This document shows, one piece after another, positions 14,852-23,266 of a stretch of 64,000 nucleotides of DNA (position 1 is its first letter; each line of letters starts with the position of its first letter). This stretch comes from CALAGB01 sp963789565 (GTDB lineage: Bacteria > Chloroflexota > Chloroflexia > Thermomicrobiales > Thermomicrobiaceae), in NCBI GenBank assembly GCA_963789565.1, contig CAWBKX010000002.1, positions 1,736,001 to 1,800,000 of the forward strand, written 5' to 3'. Made by a program: the position numbers and the translations under genes. Below the pieces are notes generated by a model, which was given only the letters and a program-made list of their open reading frames with translations, made no database searches and had not been told where the DNA came from.

Positions 14852-17746
14852 ATGAAATCAGCAACTCCTGATCCCAACGGCGGATCGCCATTGGTCGGAC
14901 GAGACCGGGAATTGGGCGTGCTGCTCGAATCGTGGAGTACGACGCTCGACGGTCAGGGCAGACTCGCGCTAATCAGCGGTGGTGCTGGCGTTGGAAAGAC
15001 ATCGCTCGCCGAAGCCGTGTGCAACATGGTGGCTCACCAGGGAGCACGCGTGCTCACCGGTCGCTGCTACGATCAATCGGAAACTCCGCCCTATGGTCCA
15101 TGGACAGAGATCCGCGCTGAGTTTCTAGGTGAGAGGGATATCCCTCCTCTGCCGAATGCCCTGTACACGAATGCGCAGAGTTCTCATCAGTTCTTCATTG
15201 AGGTGCGGGATTTCTTCGCTGCTGCGGCGGAAAAGCAGCCGCTCGTCTTGTTGTTGGAAGACTTTCAATGGGCAGACGCTGCCTCCCTCGACCTTTTGAG
15301 ATTCCTCGCTCGGTCGCCGATCTCCCTGCGAATGCTTCTGATCGTGACGTACCGCCCCGATGAACTCGATCGCCATCATCCGCTGAACCAGATCCTGCCC
15401 ATGCTTGTGCGAGAGAGCCGACCGATCCGGCTTGACCTCGGTCCGCTGTCTTTCGATGCGCTTCGCGACCTGGTAAACATCCGATACCTCTTGGCCGATC
15501 CCGACGAACGGCGTCTGGTAGCGTATCTGGCGCGTCGCACAGAAGGGAATGCACTGTTCACAAGTGAGGTCTTGCGAACACTCGAAGAGATGGGAATGGT
15601 GTCGGTTGGCAATCTGACATCCAGTGATCTGGACGCAGCGCCGGTTCCTGTTCTGTTACGACAGGTCGTTCAGGGTCGTGCGGCCTACCTGGGGGTAGAG
15701 GCGGAACGGCTACTCGACCTTGCCGCCGTGATCGGAGAAGAGGTTTCGCTGGATGTTCTGGCGAAAATTGGAGACACCGATCTGACCACAGTCGAGTCGG
15801 TAGTAGAGCAGGCGTTGTCCGCAGGACTATTCGTCGAGAGGCACGAAGTTGGCAAGGTGGCCTTTGCCCACACGTTGATACGAGAGGCACTCTACGAAGA
15901 CCTTCCACCGTTTCGTCGCCGCCGCCTGCACCAGCGAGTCGGCGAACTGATGGCTTCGTCCCGTGGCTCCGCGGCGGACGCGGTCGCCTATCATTTTCAC
16001 CAGGCTGGTGATCCACGCGCGTCGGAATGGCTGGTCCGCGCGGGATGGCGCGCCTATCGCAGTTTCGCCTATCACACCGCGCGCGCCCGATTCTCGGCGG
16101 CGTTACCGTCGCTGGTGGGAGCAGAGCGAGCCCGCACCTTACTCGCATTGGCCACCCTCGACCGCTATCGAGAGCGAGGTGTGACCTACGCGGAGGAGGC
16201 GGTATTTGCCGCGAGTTCAGTCAACGACTCGTCGCTATCCGCGTTGGCACGGTTTCGACTCGGTGTGAATCTCGGCTATCAGAATCGGGTGAGGGACGCG
16301 TTACGGGCGTTAGACGAAGCAGAACTGATTCTCGATGTGCTCCCTGATGATGAGCTCCCCGATGTTTACAGTCCCCCTGGGCTACGACTCGCTCGCGCGG
16401 ATCGGAGGGCGCATCGTGCATGGCTTCTTGCCTACAGCGGACGATGGCGTGAAGCTCTCGAGCTCCTCGGGGGCGATCTTGACGCCGTCCTGGAGCGTCT
16501 CGATGTCCAGGATCATACGACGAGAGTAGCCTTGTGGTTCATTTGCGGCTGGCTCGGACGGCCGAGCGATCTCAGACGAATTATCGACTCGTCGATCGCT
16601 GCCTACACCGCACTCGAGGATGATCTCGCGGTTCTTGCCGTGCGGATCGGTGAAAGTTACAGCCTGCAGCTCCCGTTCTTCGCCGATAGCCCTGAAGAGC
16701 GGCAACGATATCAACATGCTCTCGCGGGCGCGACGCAGCGCGTCGAGAGATCATTGGGCAACGTCCGAGCACTCCTCAATCGTTGCCCACTGCTTGTGCT
16801 GTCGGGCCGATGGGCGGAGGCAGACGAGCTCTGGGCACGGCGCCAACAGGTGCTCGCATCGGGTGGGGATGCTGTCGGAAACGTCCCGTATATCGGCATG
16901 GTGGCGCGGGCGCGCGGGGACCGGGACGCCGCATGGGCGCTCATTCGGCAGGTGCTCCCCGAGGGACCATCGTCGTCTCCCGGATCGGGGTACTTCGACG
17001 CCACTGTGAAACTCCAATGCCTTGCCGCCCGCCTAGCTATGGATGACGGGCGTCTCGAACTGGCGCGGCAGTGGCTGGAGTCACACCAGGACTGGCTGAC
17101 TTGGGCCGGCAGCGAAGTGCGCTGGAGTCGACCGGACGGGCAGCTTGCGTGGGCTGAGTACTTCCGCTGTCTCGGTCAAAAAGAGGAGTCGCTCCGTCGC
17201 GCGGAAGAGGCAATAGCCAGCGCGTCCTCGCCGCGACAACCGCTCGCACTGCTTGCGGGCCATCTGCACCTGGGTACGCTCCACACCGAAGAGCGGCACT
17301 ACGTCGAGGCTCGACGTCATCTTGAGCTGGCCTGCAACATTGCCGATGCCGCCGCGACTCCATTCGAGCGTGCATTAACGCTTCTGGCACTGGCCAGACT
17401 CAGCACCGCAGAGAAAGACATCGCAAAGGCGCGCTCGCTACTCGCGGACGGACGTGCCATCCTCGAATCGCTCGGTGCACGTCCCGCGCTCGCCGATGCC
17501 GATGCGATTGCCATCCAACTTGACGCGGCTGCCACACCCACGGAAGTCCATCCGGCCGGGCTCTCTACCCGTGAACTGGACGTCCTGCGTCTCGTCGTAC
17601 AGGGATGGACCGACCGACAGATAGCCGAACATCTCTTTCTCAGCCCACGCACGGTGAACCATCATCTACGCTCAATATACAGCAAGCTCGGTGTTTCGAC
17701 CCGCGCGGCCGCGACCGGGTTCGCGATCAAGAATGACTTCGTCTGA
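14852..17746 (+). CDS. LuxR-family large ATP-binding regulator (LAL/MalT-like)
   Basis: 964 residues. An AAA-type ATPase domain starts at residue 14 (LVGRDRELGVLLESW), with Walker A GGAGVGKT at 43-50 and a Walker B-like LVLLLEDFQWADAASLDLL. A long helical region (about 380-880) with TPR-like Ala/Leu repeats follows, then a C-terminal LuxR helix-turn-helix (about 895-960: LSTRELDVLRLVVQGWTDRQ, then LFLSPRTVNHHLRSIYSKLG). Known: LAL regulators are ATP-dependent activators. The downstream acyl-CoA ligase and SDR on the same strand, 130 bases on, are the likely targets, though this is inferred from position only. Confidence 0.85.
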   Translation: MKSATPDPNGGSPLVGRDRELGVLLESWSTTLDGQGRLALISGGAGVGKTSLAEAVCNMVAHQGARVLTGRCYDQSETPPYGPWTEIRAEFLGERDIPPLPNALYTNAQSSHQFFIEVRDFFAAAAEKQPLVLLLEDFQWADAASLDLLRFLARSPISLRMLLIVTYRPDELDRHHPLNQILPMLVRESRPIRLDLGPLSFDALRDLVNIRYLLADPDERRLVAYLARRTEGNALFTSEVLRTLEEMGMVSVGNLTSSDLDAAPVPVLLRQVVQGRAAYLGVEAERLLDLAAVIGEEVSLDVLAKIGDTDLTTVESVVEQALSAGLFVERHEVGKVAFAHTLIREALYEDLPPFRRRRLHQRVGELMASSRGSAADAVAYHFHQAGDPRASEWLVRAGWRAYRSFAYHTARARFSAALPSLVGAERARTLLALATLDRYRERGVTYAEEAVFAASSVNDSSLSALARFRLGVNLGYQNRVRDALRALDEAELILDVLPDDELPDVYSPPGLRLARADRRAHRAWLLAYSGRWREALELLGGDLDAVLERLDVQDHTTRVALWFICGWLGRPSDLRRIIDSSIAAYTALEDDLAVLAVRIGESYSLQLPFFADSPEERQRYQHALAGATQRVERSLGNVRALLNRCPLLVLSGRWAEADELWARRQQVLASGGDAVGNVPYIGMVARARGDRDAAWALIRQVLPEGPSSSPGSGYFDATVKLQCLAARLAMDDGRLELARQWLESHQDWLTWAGSEVRWSRPDGQLAWAEYFRCLGQKEESLRRAEEAIASASSPRQPLALLAGHLHLGTLHTEERHYVEARRHLELACNIADAAATPFERALTLLALARLSTAEKDIAKARSLLADGRAILESLGARPALADADAIAIQLDAAATPTEVHPAGLSTRELDVLRLVVQGWTDRQIAEHLFLSPRTVNHHLRSIYSKLGVSTRAAATGFAIKNDFV

Positions 17747-17889
17747 CACGCCGAGTGAGCAGAATTGCCTATGCTGGTATTCCTCAAGCGAAATCAGCAA
17801 ATGGGCAGTCCAGGCGATGTGCGCATTTCGGTGACACCGTAGAGTGGTTTCATCGACCACCAAGCCACTAAGCAATGGGAGCGATCACC

Positions 17890-19407
17890 GTGAATATTGC
17901 ACAGAATCTGGAACGATCTGTCCGAAAATTCAGCGACAAACCCGCGATACTGTTCGAGGAGCGCGTCCTCACGTACCACGAACTGAACACCGCTGTTGAT
18001 CGTACGGCAGAAGGAATGGTGAGACGCGGGGTCGATGTTGGTGACCGCGTCGCATTGTTCCTGCCGAACATTCCCGAATTCATCATCACGTATCTCGCGG
18101 TTCAAAAGATTGGTGCAATCGCAGTCTCGGTTAACGCGATGCTCACATCGGAGGAGCTACGCTATGTGTTGGCGGACAGCGGCGCCCGCCTCGTCTTCAC
18201 AACAGAATTTCTCGTTTCGCGGTTGGGGCCAATCCTTGACAATGGGCTCGTGCGAAACGATGTCATACTCTGCGAAGGCATGGCATCAGGCTTTCTCAGG
18301 TTGACCGATCTGGCAATGGACGGAGATGCTTCGTACTGCGCACGGGACATGGAACCCGACGACCCTGCCGCGATCCTGTATACGTCAGGAACGACTGGCC
18401 GGCAGAAAGGGGCCGTTCTGACCCACGGCAACGTCGTTTCAAACATGTTCACGACCGGCCAGACCATCCGCGTGAATCCTGAAGATCGCCTGCTCCTATT
18501 CCTACCCCTGTTTCACTGCTTCGGTCAGAATTTTCTGATGAACACGGCGCTAAATTTCGGCGCAACCATCGTGCTACACCGCCGATTCGTGCCCGACAAG
18601 ATAGTACGATCGATTGTGGAGGACGATGTCTCGATGTTCTTCGCGGTGCCGACTGTGTATATCGCAATGCTCAATGCGGGCATCGCACCCGAACGTCTCG
18701 CCGGAGTGCGCTACTTCTTCTCAGCCGCAGCCACAATGCCGGTCGAGGTCGCGACACGCTGGAATGAAACCTTTGGCAAACCAGTTTACGAAGGCTACGG
18801 ACTGACCGAGACGTCTCCATTTGCCTGCTACAACCACGAGAGGGAGCACCGTCCAGGCTCGGTCGGGACGCCGCTTGAGATGGTTGAGATGCGAGTGGTG
18901 GACGCGCAGGATCACCCGGTGCCGCCAGGAACCTGGGGCGAGATCGTCATCAAGGGACCAAATGTTATGCGCGGCTACTGGAACCGTCCTGCGGAGACCG
19001 CGGAGGCGCTGCGTTCCGGATGGTTCCACTCTGGCGACATCGGATACATGGACGACGACGGATATTTCTACCTCGTGGATCGCGTTAAAGACATGATCAA
19101 CGTTGCAGGCTTTAAAATCTGGCCGCGCGAGGTCGAGGAAGTATTGTACCGACATCCAGCCATCAAGGAGTGTGCGGTCGTTGGGTTTGCCGATCCAATG
19201 ACCGGTGAGTCAACACTGGCAGTCGTCGTGACGCAGGCTGGAAAGACACTGACGGCAGAGGCAATGGATGCCTATTGTCGAGAGCATCTGGCAACCTACA
19301 AGGTGCCTCAATCGTACTCATTTGTCGACGAACTCCCGAAGAGCGCAACTGGGAAGATTCTCAAGCGTGTCCTCCGCGAGCAGGCGCAAGCGGAGGCCGT
19401 CGTATGA
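17890..19407 (+). CDS. Long-chain fatty acid/aromatic acyl-CoA ligase
   Basis: 505 residues from the GTG at 17890, chosen because GGGAG precedes it by about 8 bases and relatives begin like VNIAQNLERSVRKFSDKPAI; an ATG at 17875 would add five residues. ANL adenylation motifs are complete: YTSGTTGRQKGAVLTH (phosphate loop), YEGYGLTETSP, the hinge region SGDIGYMDDDGYFYLVDRVKD, and the C-terminal catalytic lysine in SATGKILKRVLRE. Known: these enzymes activate a carboxylic acid with ATP and load it on CoA. Substrate is not decidable here. Its stop overlaps the start of the SDR gene (ATGA), so the pair is one operon. Confidence 0.88.
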   Translation: MNIAQNLERSVRKFSDKPAILFEERVLTYHELNTAVDRTAEGMVRRGVDVGDRVALFLPNIPEFIITYLAVQKIGAIAVSVNAMLTSEELRYVLADSGARLVFTTEFLVSRLGPILDNGLVRNDVILCEGMASGFLRLTDLAMDGDASYCARDMEPDDPAAILYTSGTTGRQKGAVLTHGNVVSNMFTTGQTIRVNPEDRLLLFLPLFHCFGQNFLMNTALNFGATIVLHRRFVPDKIVRSIVEDDVSMFFAVPTVYIAMLNAGIAPERLAGVRYFFSAAATMPVEVATRWNETFGKPVYEGYGLTETSPFACYNHEREHRPGSVGTPLEMVEMRVVDAQDHPVPPGTWGEIVIKGPNVMRGYWNRPAETAEALRSGWFHSGDIGYMDDDGYFYLVDRVKDMINVAGFKIWPREVEEVLYRHPAIKECAVVGFADPMTGESTLAVVVTQAGKTLTAEAMDAYCREHLATYKVPQSYSFVDELPKSATGKILKRVLREQAQAEAVV

Positions 19408-20300
19408 CCATCAGTTTCGCGACCGATACGCAGCAGCCCGCTCGTGACCTGACTGGGCAAGTTGTGCTGATCACCGGCGGAGGACGCGGCATTGGGCGGG
19501 CTATCGCACGAGAACTTGGCACTGCAGGGGCCACGGTTGCCGTGACCGCTCGATCGATGGACCAGCTGATTGAAACCAAAGCGCGCATCGAGGATGCGGG
19601 CGGTCACGCCCTGGCGATTGCAGCCGATGTCACCGACCATTCGGCAGTGACGCGGGCAGTTGAAACCATCGAAGCGAAACTTGGGCCAATCGATCTTCTC
19701 GTGAACAACGCTGGTATCGGCGGCCCGATCGGCCCACTCTGGGAGGTGGATTCGGAGCTCTGGTGGCAGACCATAGATGTCAACCTGCGCGGAGTCTTCC
19801 TGTGCACCCGAGTCGTCCTCCCTGGCATGGTCGAACGAGGGAAGGGCCGCATCGTCAACATCGCCAGCCATGCCGGGGTTCACCGCTGGCCACAGGTCTC
19901 GGCCTACGCCGTATCGAAAGCCGCCGTGATCAAGCTCACCGAGAACCTCGCAAGTGAAACGAAGAGAAAGGGCATCGCGGTCTTCGCGATCCATCCGGGC
20001 GCGGTTCTGGTCGGACCGACGGCCGAGATTCTCGAAACGGTCGCGGATCCGGAGACGCCAACTGGGCGCGTGGCAGCCTGGTTCCGCCAGGAGATTGCGA
20101 ACGGTCGCGGTGTGCCCCCAGAGCGTGCGGGAGTTCTCGTCAGGGATCTCGCTTCGGGTCGCGCCGACGCACTTACCGGGCGGTATCTCACCGTCTACGA
20201 TGACCTGGATGTTCTGATCCATCAAAGCGCGGAAATTCAGAAAAACGACCTCTACACCCTGAAGTTGCGCCAAACCTTATGTGACGATATCTGGTGGTAG
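19404..20300 (+). CDS. Short-chain dehydrogenase/reductase
   Basis: 298 residues from the ATG at 19404, which overlaps the ligase stop; the frame opens farther upstream, inside the ligase, but without reason to start there. Rossmann motif TGGGRGIGRAIARELG, NNAGIGGP strand, catalytic Ser in RIVNIASHAG and the YAVSK catalytic pair are all present. It is longer than a minimal SDR (about 250), the extra being an N-terminal lead and a C-terminal tail. Known: classical SDRs oxidise or reduce alcohols/ketones with NAD(P). Coupled to an acyl-CoA ligase, a beta-oxidation or lipid-modifying step is plausible but not shown. Confidence 0.86.
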   Translation: MTISFATDTQQPARDLTGQVVLITGGGRGIGRAIARELGTAGATVAVTARSMDQLIETKARIEDAGGHALAIAADVTDHSAVTRAVETIEAKLGPIDLLVNNAGIGGPIGPLWEVDSELWWQTIDVNLRGVFLCTRVVLPGMVERGKGRIVNIASHAGVHRWPQVSAYAVSKAAVIKLTENLASETKRKGIAVFAIHPGAVLVGPTAEILETVADPETPTGRVAAWFRQEIANGRGVPPERAGVLVRDLASGRADALTGRYLTVYDDLDVLIHQSAEIQKNDLYTLKLRQTLCDDIWW

Positions 20301-20594
20301 TGATTGCGGCCCTAGCCCCAGGTTCGCACCAGCAAACGCAACAAGCGCAGACCAAAATCCACAGCCATACGTTGCCCGCGGATTAGCGAGCCAAACGATA
20401 CCGCAGTCACTCTGCCCCAAATGGGCCACCTCGCATTCACTATGTGCTCTGCCGATTCCGAAACCCCGCGTGATGCACTCAATTACGAAGCAAATCCATG
20501 AGACTCCTCAAAATACTCCTTGCCCGCGCCGTAGCACAGTTGACTGATCGTCATGTACAGGTGTAACATTGCAACAGATGTATCGGGGGAGAGC

Positions 20595-21251
20595 GTGACA
20601 GAACAGTTGCCCTGGCTACTACTCGTCTATCGTGTGCCAACCGAGCCAGCCAGCCGGCGGGTGACCGTCTGGCGTGAGCTCAAACGTCTCGGCTCACTCT
20701 ATCTGCAGCAGTGCGTCTGCATCCTTCCAGATCAGCCAAACCTCCGTGCCGACGTCGAGCGGATCGTCGAGAAAATCGACGCCTACGAAGGCGAACACAC
20801 CCTCTTCGAGATCCCACGCCTGAGCACAGCCGACGAAGAACACATCGTCGAGTCCTTTCGGGCGCTGCGCAACAAAGAGTATCTAGAGATCGTCGAGGAG
20901 TGCGAGACGAAGTTCGTCAAGGAAATCGAGTTCGAGCACTTCCGCCAGAACTACACCTTCGAGGAGGCCGAGGAGATCGGGCAGGATCTGGAGAAGATCC
21001 GACGCTGGTTCGACCGCATCGTGGCGCGTGATTGGTTTGCCGCGGCCGGGCGCAAGGACGTGGAGGTCTGGATCGAACGCTGTGCCGATATGTTGAGCGA
21101 CTTCGAGCACGAGGTCTACCAGCGGAGTCCCGACGACACCCCAGGTGAGGGGCCAGAGCTACTGCAATCGACGATTGCGCCGCGGCTCGTGTCGCGTGCC
21201 GACTCCACTACGAATTCATCTGATCCACAGAGGGAGGAGACGGGTTCATGA
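20595..21251 (+). CDS. ChrB-like N-terminal domain protein
   Basis: 218 residues from the GTG at 20595, preceded by GGGGGAG; an ATG at 20553 would add 14 residues. The N-terminal half (PWLLLVYRVPTEPASRRVTV, then ELKRLGSLYLQQCVCILPDQ) matches the N-terminal domain of ChrB, the regulator/accessory protein of chromate resistance. The remainder is a highly charged Glu-rich helical region (about 75-150) with no ChrB C-terminal domain seen. No chrA transporter is in the window. Its stop overlaps the ATG of a COG4280-type membrane protein, with which it likely works; the real substrate may be another oxyanion or metal rather than chromate. Confidence 0.75.
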   Translation: MTEQLPWLLLVYRVPTEPASRRVTVWRELKRLGSLYLQQCVCILPDQPNLRADVERIVEKIDAYEGEHTLFEIPRLSTADEEHIVESFRALRNKEYLEIVEECETKFVKEIEFEHFRQNYTFEEAEEIGQDLEKIRRWFDRIVARDWFAAAGRKDVEVWIERCADMLSDFEHEVYQRSPDDTPGEGPELLQSTIAPRLVSRADSTTNSSDPQREETGS

Positions 21252-22003
21252 GTGCGGTGTTCCTGGTCATCGCCGCGTTCCTGGCGTCGGCGGTCGAGAT
21301 GGTCGAGGCGCTCACCATCGTGCTGGCAGTGGGCATCACACGCGGTTGGCGCGCGACGATGGTCGGCGTCGGCACGGCGATCGTGGCGCTGGCGATCGTG
21401 GTCGCGCTACTCGGCCCAGCCCTGACGCGCATCCCGATCAACGGGTTGCGGATCGTGGTCGGTGCGCTGCTGCTTATCTTCGGTCTGCAATGGCTGCGCA
21501 AAGCGGTGCTGCGTTCCAGCGGTTACAAGGCGCTGCATGACGAGAACGCGATCTTCCAACGAGAGATGGTCGACGCCCAATCAGCCGGCGTCGTGGTGCG
21601 GGCGAGTCTCGATTGGTACGCCTTCACCCTCTCATTCAAGGGCGTCTTCCTCGAGGGGCTGGAGGTAGCCTTTATCGTTCTCACTTTCGGCAGCACACAG
21701 GGGAACATTCCGCTGGCGGCGGCTGGCGCCGCTGCGGCGATCCTGATCGTGGGCGTCGCGGGCGTGGCCATCCACGCACCTCTGAGCCGAGTGCCGGAGA
21801 ACACCATGAAGTTCGCCGTTGGCGTCATGCTCACGACCTTTGGCACGTTCTGGAGCGCTGAAGGGGCGGGTGTCAAGTGGCCCGGCAGCGATCTGGCCAT
21901 TCTCGGCATCCTTGCCTTCGTCCTGCTCATCTCGTTCGGATTCGTCGCCTCGTTGCGACGGCAGCGCGCTCAACTGGTTTTGCTTGAAGGAGAGACGGCC
22001 TGA
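21248..22003 (+). CDS. COG4280-type membrane protein, putative metal transporter
   Basis: 251 residues with about seven membrane spans. Two similar acidic motifs occur inside spans: ASAVEMVEALTIVLAVGITR near the N-terminus and FLEGLEVAFIVLTFGS in the middle. Paired Glu-containing helices in an internally repeated membrane protein recall FTR1 iron permeases (REGLE) and the UPF0016 cation exchangers, so a metal ion substrate is inferred. Translationally coupled to the ChrB-like gene upstream (ATGA) and to the small membrane protein downstream (TGATG). Confidence 0.7.
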   Translation: MSAVFLVIAAFLASAVEMVEALTIVLAVGITRGWRATMVGVGTAIVALAIVVALLGPALTRIPINGLRIVVGALLLIFGLQWLRKAVLRSSGYKALHDENAIFQREMVDAQSAGVVVRASLDWYAFTLSFKGVFLEGLEVAFIVLTFGSTQGNIPLAAAGAAAAILIVGVAGVAIHAPLSRVPENTMKFAVGVMLTTFGTFWSAEGAGVKWPGSDLAILGILAFVLLISFGFVASLRRQRAQLVLLEGETA

Positions 22004-22206
22004 TGAGCTACGTCGTGAACTTCGCCCGCTTCTGGTACGACTTCATCGTCGGGGACGACTGGTCGGTCGCCGCCGGAGTGGTGCTGGCCCTGATCGTGAC
22101 CGCGCTTCTCGCGCACGGCGGAGTCACCGCCTGGTGGCTGATGCCGCTCGCCGTGGTCCTCGTTCTCGGCTTCTCACTCTGGCGCGTGAGCCAGTCAGAT
22201 CACTGA
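22003..22206 (+). CDS. Small two-span membrane protein in the ChrB-like/COG4280 operon
   Basis: 67 residues; the ATG overlaps the preceding stop (TGATG). Two hydrophobic segments (VAAGVVLALIVTALLA and WWLMPLAVVLVLGFSLW) make a membrane hairpin after a short aromatic N-terminus (FARFWYDFIVGDDW). No family recognised. Overlap and the terminator immediately downstream argue that it is a real last gene of the operon, probably an accessory subunit of the COG4280 transporter. Confidence 0.7.
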   Translation: MSYVVNFARFWYDFIVGDDWSVAAGVVLALIVTALLAHGGVTAWWLMPLAVVLVLGFSLWRVSQSDH

Positions 22207-22223
22207 ACGTCTCCCAACGCCAC

Positions 22224-22250
22224 GGCCGCTCCTCGATGCGAGGGGCGGCC
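22224..22250 (+). terminator. Intrinsic terminator of the ChrB-like operon
   Basis: GGCCGCTCCTCG (22224-22235) pairs with CGAGGGGCGGCC (22239-22250) with one G-T pair and a three-base loop, followed by ATTCCTTTCT. It sits 18 bases after the stop of the small membrane protein. Confidence 0.8.
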
Positions 22251-22440
22251 ATTCCTTTCTCGCCTGCTCCACGATTCGCACCTCATACCTTCTCGGGCTT
22301 CATCACCGATCCTTCATGCGCCATTCAAAAACAGAGACGGACCTGTAACGGCATGCCGGTTGAAATCCACACGCTCGCAATGGGGCGACACCTATGATGA
22401 CGACGTGTTGAGGGGCAAGCTGCTCGGGGGAATCAGGACC

Positions 22441-22752
22441 ATGGCTACGATTATTGCCGCACGAAATCGTTTGAATCACAGCGAAGACGCCATCATCGTG
22501 TTGAACGCGCTTTGCTCATCAGAGCGCACGCCGGAGGGTGTTCGATTTTGCTTCGATCTGGAACGCCGCGAATTCTGGGTCGCCGTGACGCCGTTGGATG
22601 ACGCGGACGGCTTCAAACCACTTTCGCTGGCGATATACAACGACCTGAAGCTGAGTCAGTACATCCTTGAAGAGGACCACAGCAGCACCCGCGAGCGGCG
22701 CTATTTCAAGCTGACACCGCTTGGGCGAGCGGCGGCGGCCGCCCTCCGCTGA
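22441..22752 (+). CDS. Hypothetical protein, 103 residues
   Basis: Start placed at the ATG at 22441 because AGGACC precedes it closely; the frame opens at 22360. A small soluble protein; the end (EEDHSSTRERRYFKLTPLGRAAAAAL) looks like the last helix and wing of a PadR/winged-helix protein, where YxLTxxGRxxL is common. So a small transcription-factor-like protein is possible, but the N-terminal part does not show a clear recognition helix. Stands alone. Confidence 0.55.
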   Translation: MATIIAARNRLNHSEDAIIVLNALCSSERTPEGVRFCFDLERREFWVAVTPLDDADGFKPLSLAIYNDLKLSQYILEEDHSSTRERRYFKLTPLGRAAAAALR

Positions 22753-22964
22753 TCACTTCCGTGTCACGCGCCGTGTTCCGGACGCTGTCACGGGAACGGT
22801 CCTGCAGATTTCCATAAATTCCCCCTCGTCGGATTTCTTATTGTCACGTAGTATTTGGCCGAACCACATGAGTGTCATCGCCCATTTGGGCATGACGGCT
22901 CTATCGAGGATCCTGGACGTCGCCCATGGGCTCCTCGAAATGCCATGACGATGGGAGCGACGAG

Positions 22965-23108
22965 ATGACACGAACGAGCAGGCGCGGCGGAAAAACCAGA
23001 ATCGTGGCGCGAGTGGCGCTGGGGGTCGCACTGGCAGCGCTCGCGTTGTTCTTGACACCCCGACGTGCACGGGCGCCACGACACCGCGCATCGAATCTGT
23101 GCGGTTAA
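22965..23108 (+). CDS. Possible small membrane peptide (47 residues)
   Basis: An ATG at 22965 is preceded by GGGAG with 7-base spacing. The peptide has a basic N-terminus (TRTSRRGGKTRIVAR), one hydrophobic stretch (VALGVALAALALFL) and a basic tail. It could be a tiny membrane protein, or the leftover signal peptide of a lost gene. No homologue recognised. Confidence 0.25.
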   Translation: MTRTSRRGGKTRIVARVALGVALAALALFLTPRRARAPRHRASNLCG

Positions 23109-23266
23109 TCGTTACATTCGCCTCGCTCGTACGTTGTTTAAGGGTGGGAGTACTCGTTAAGACGTTCCCGAGACGACGAGGTTGAGGGACGTCTCCGCAT
23201 TGAGGCAGGATCCGGCAATGTTCCGCGTCTGGGACGAGGCGATTGCCGGAAGGGAAGGGATACGCA

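Noticed and set aside
20595..21251. A true chromate resistance operon
   Set aside because: No ChrA transporter is present and only the N-terminal ChrB-like domain is recognisable, so chromate is not a supported substrate.
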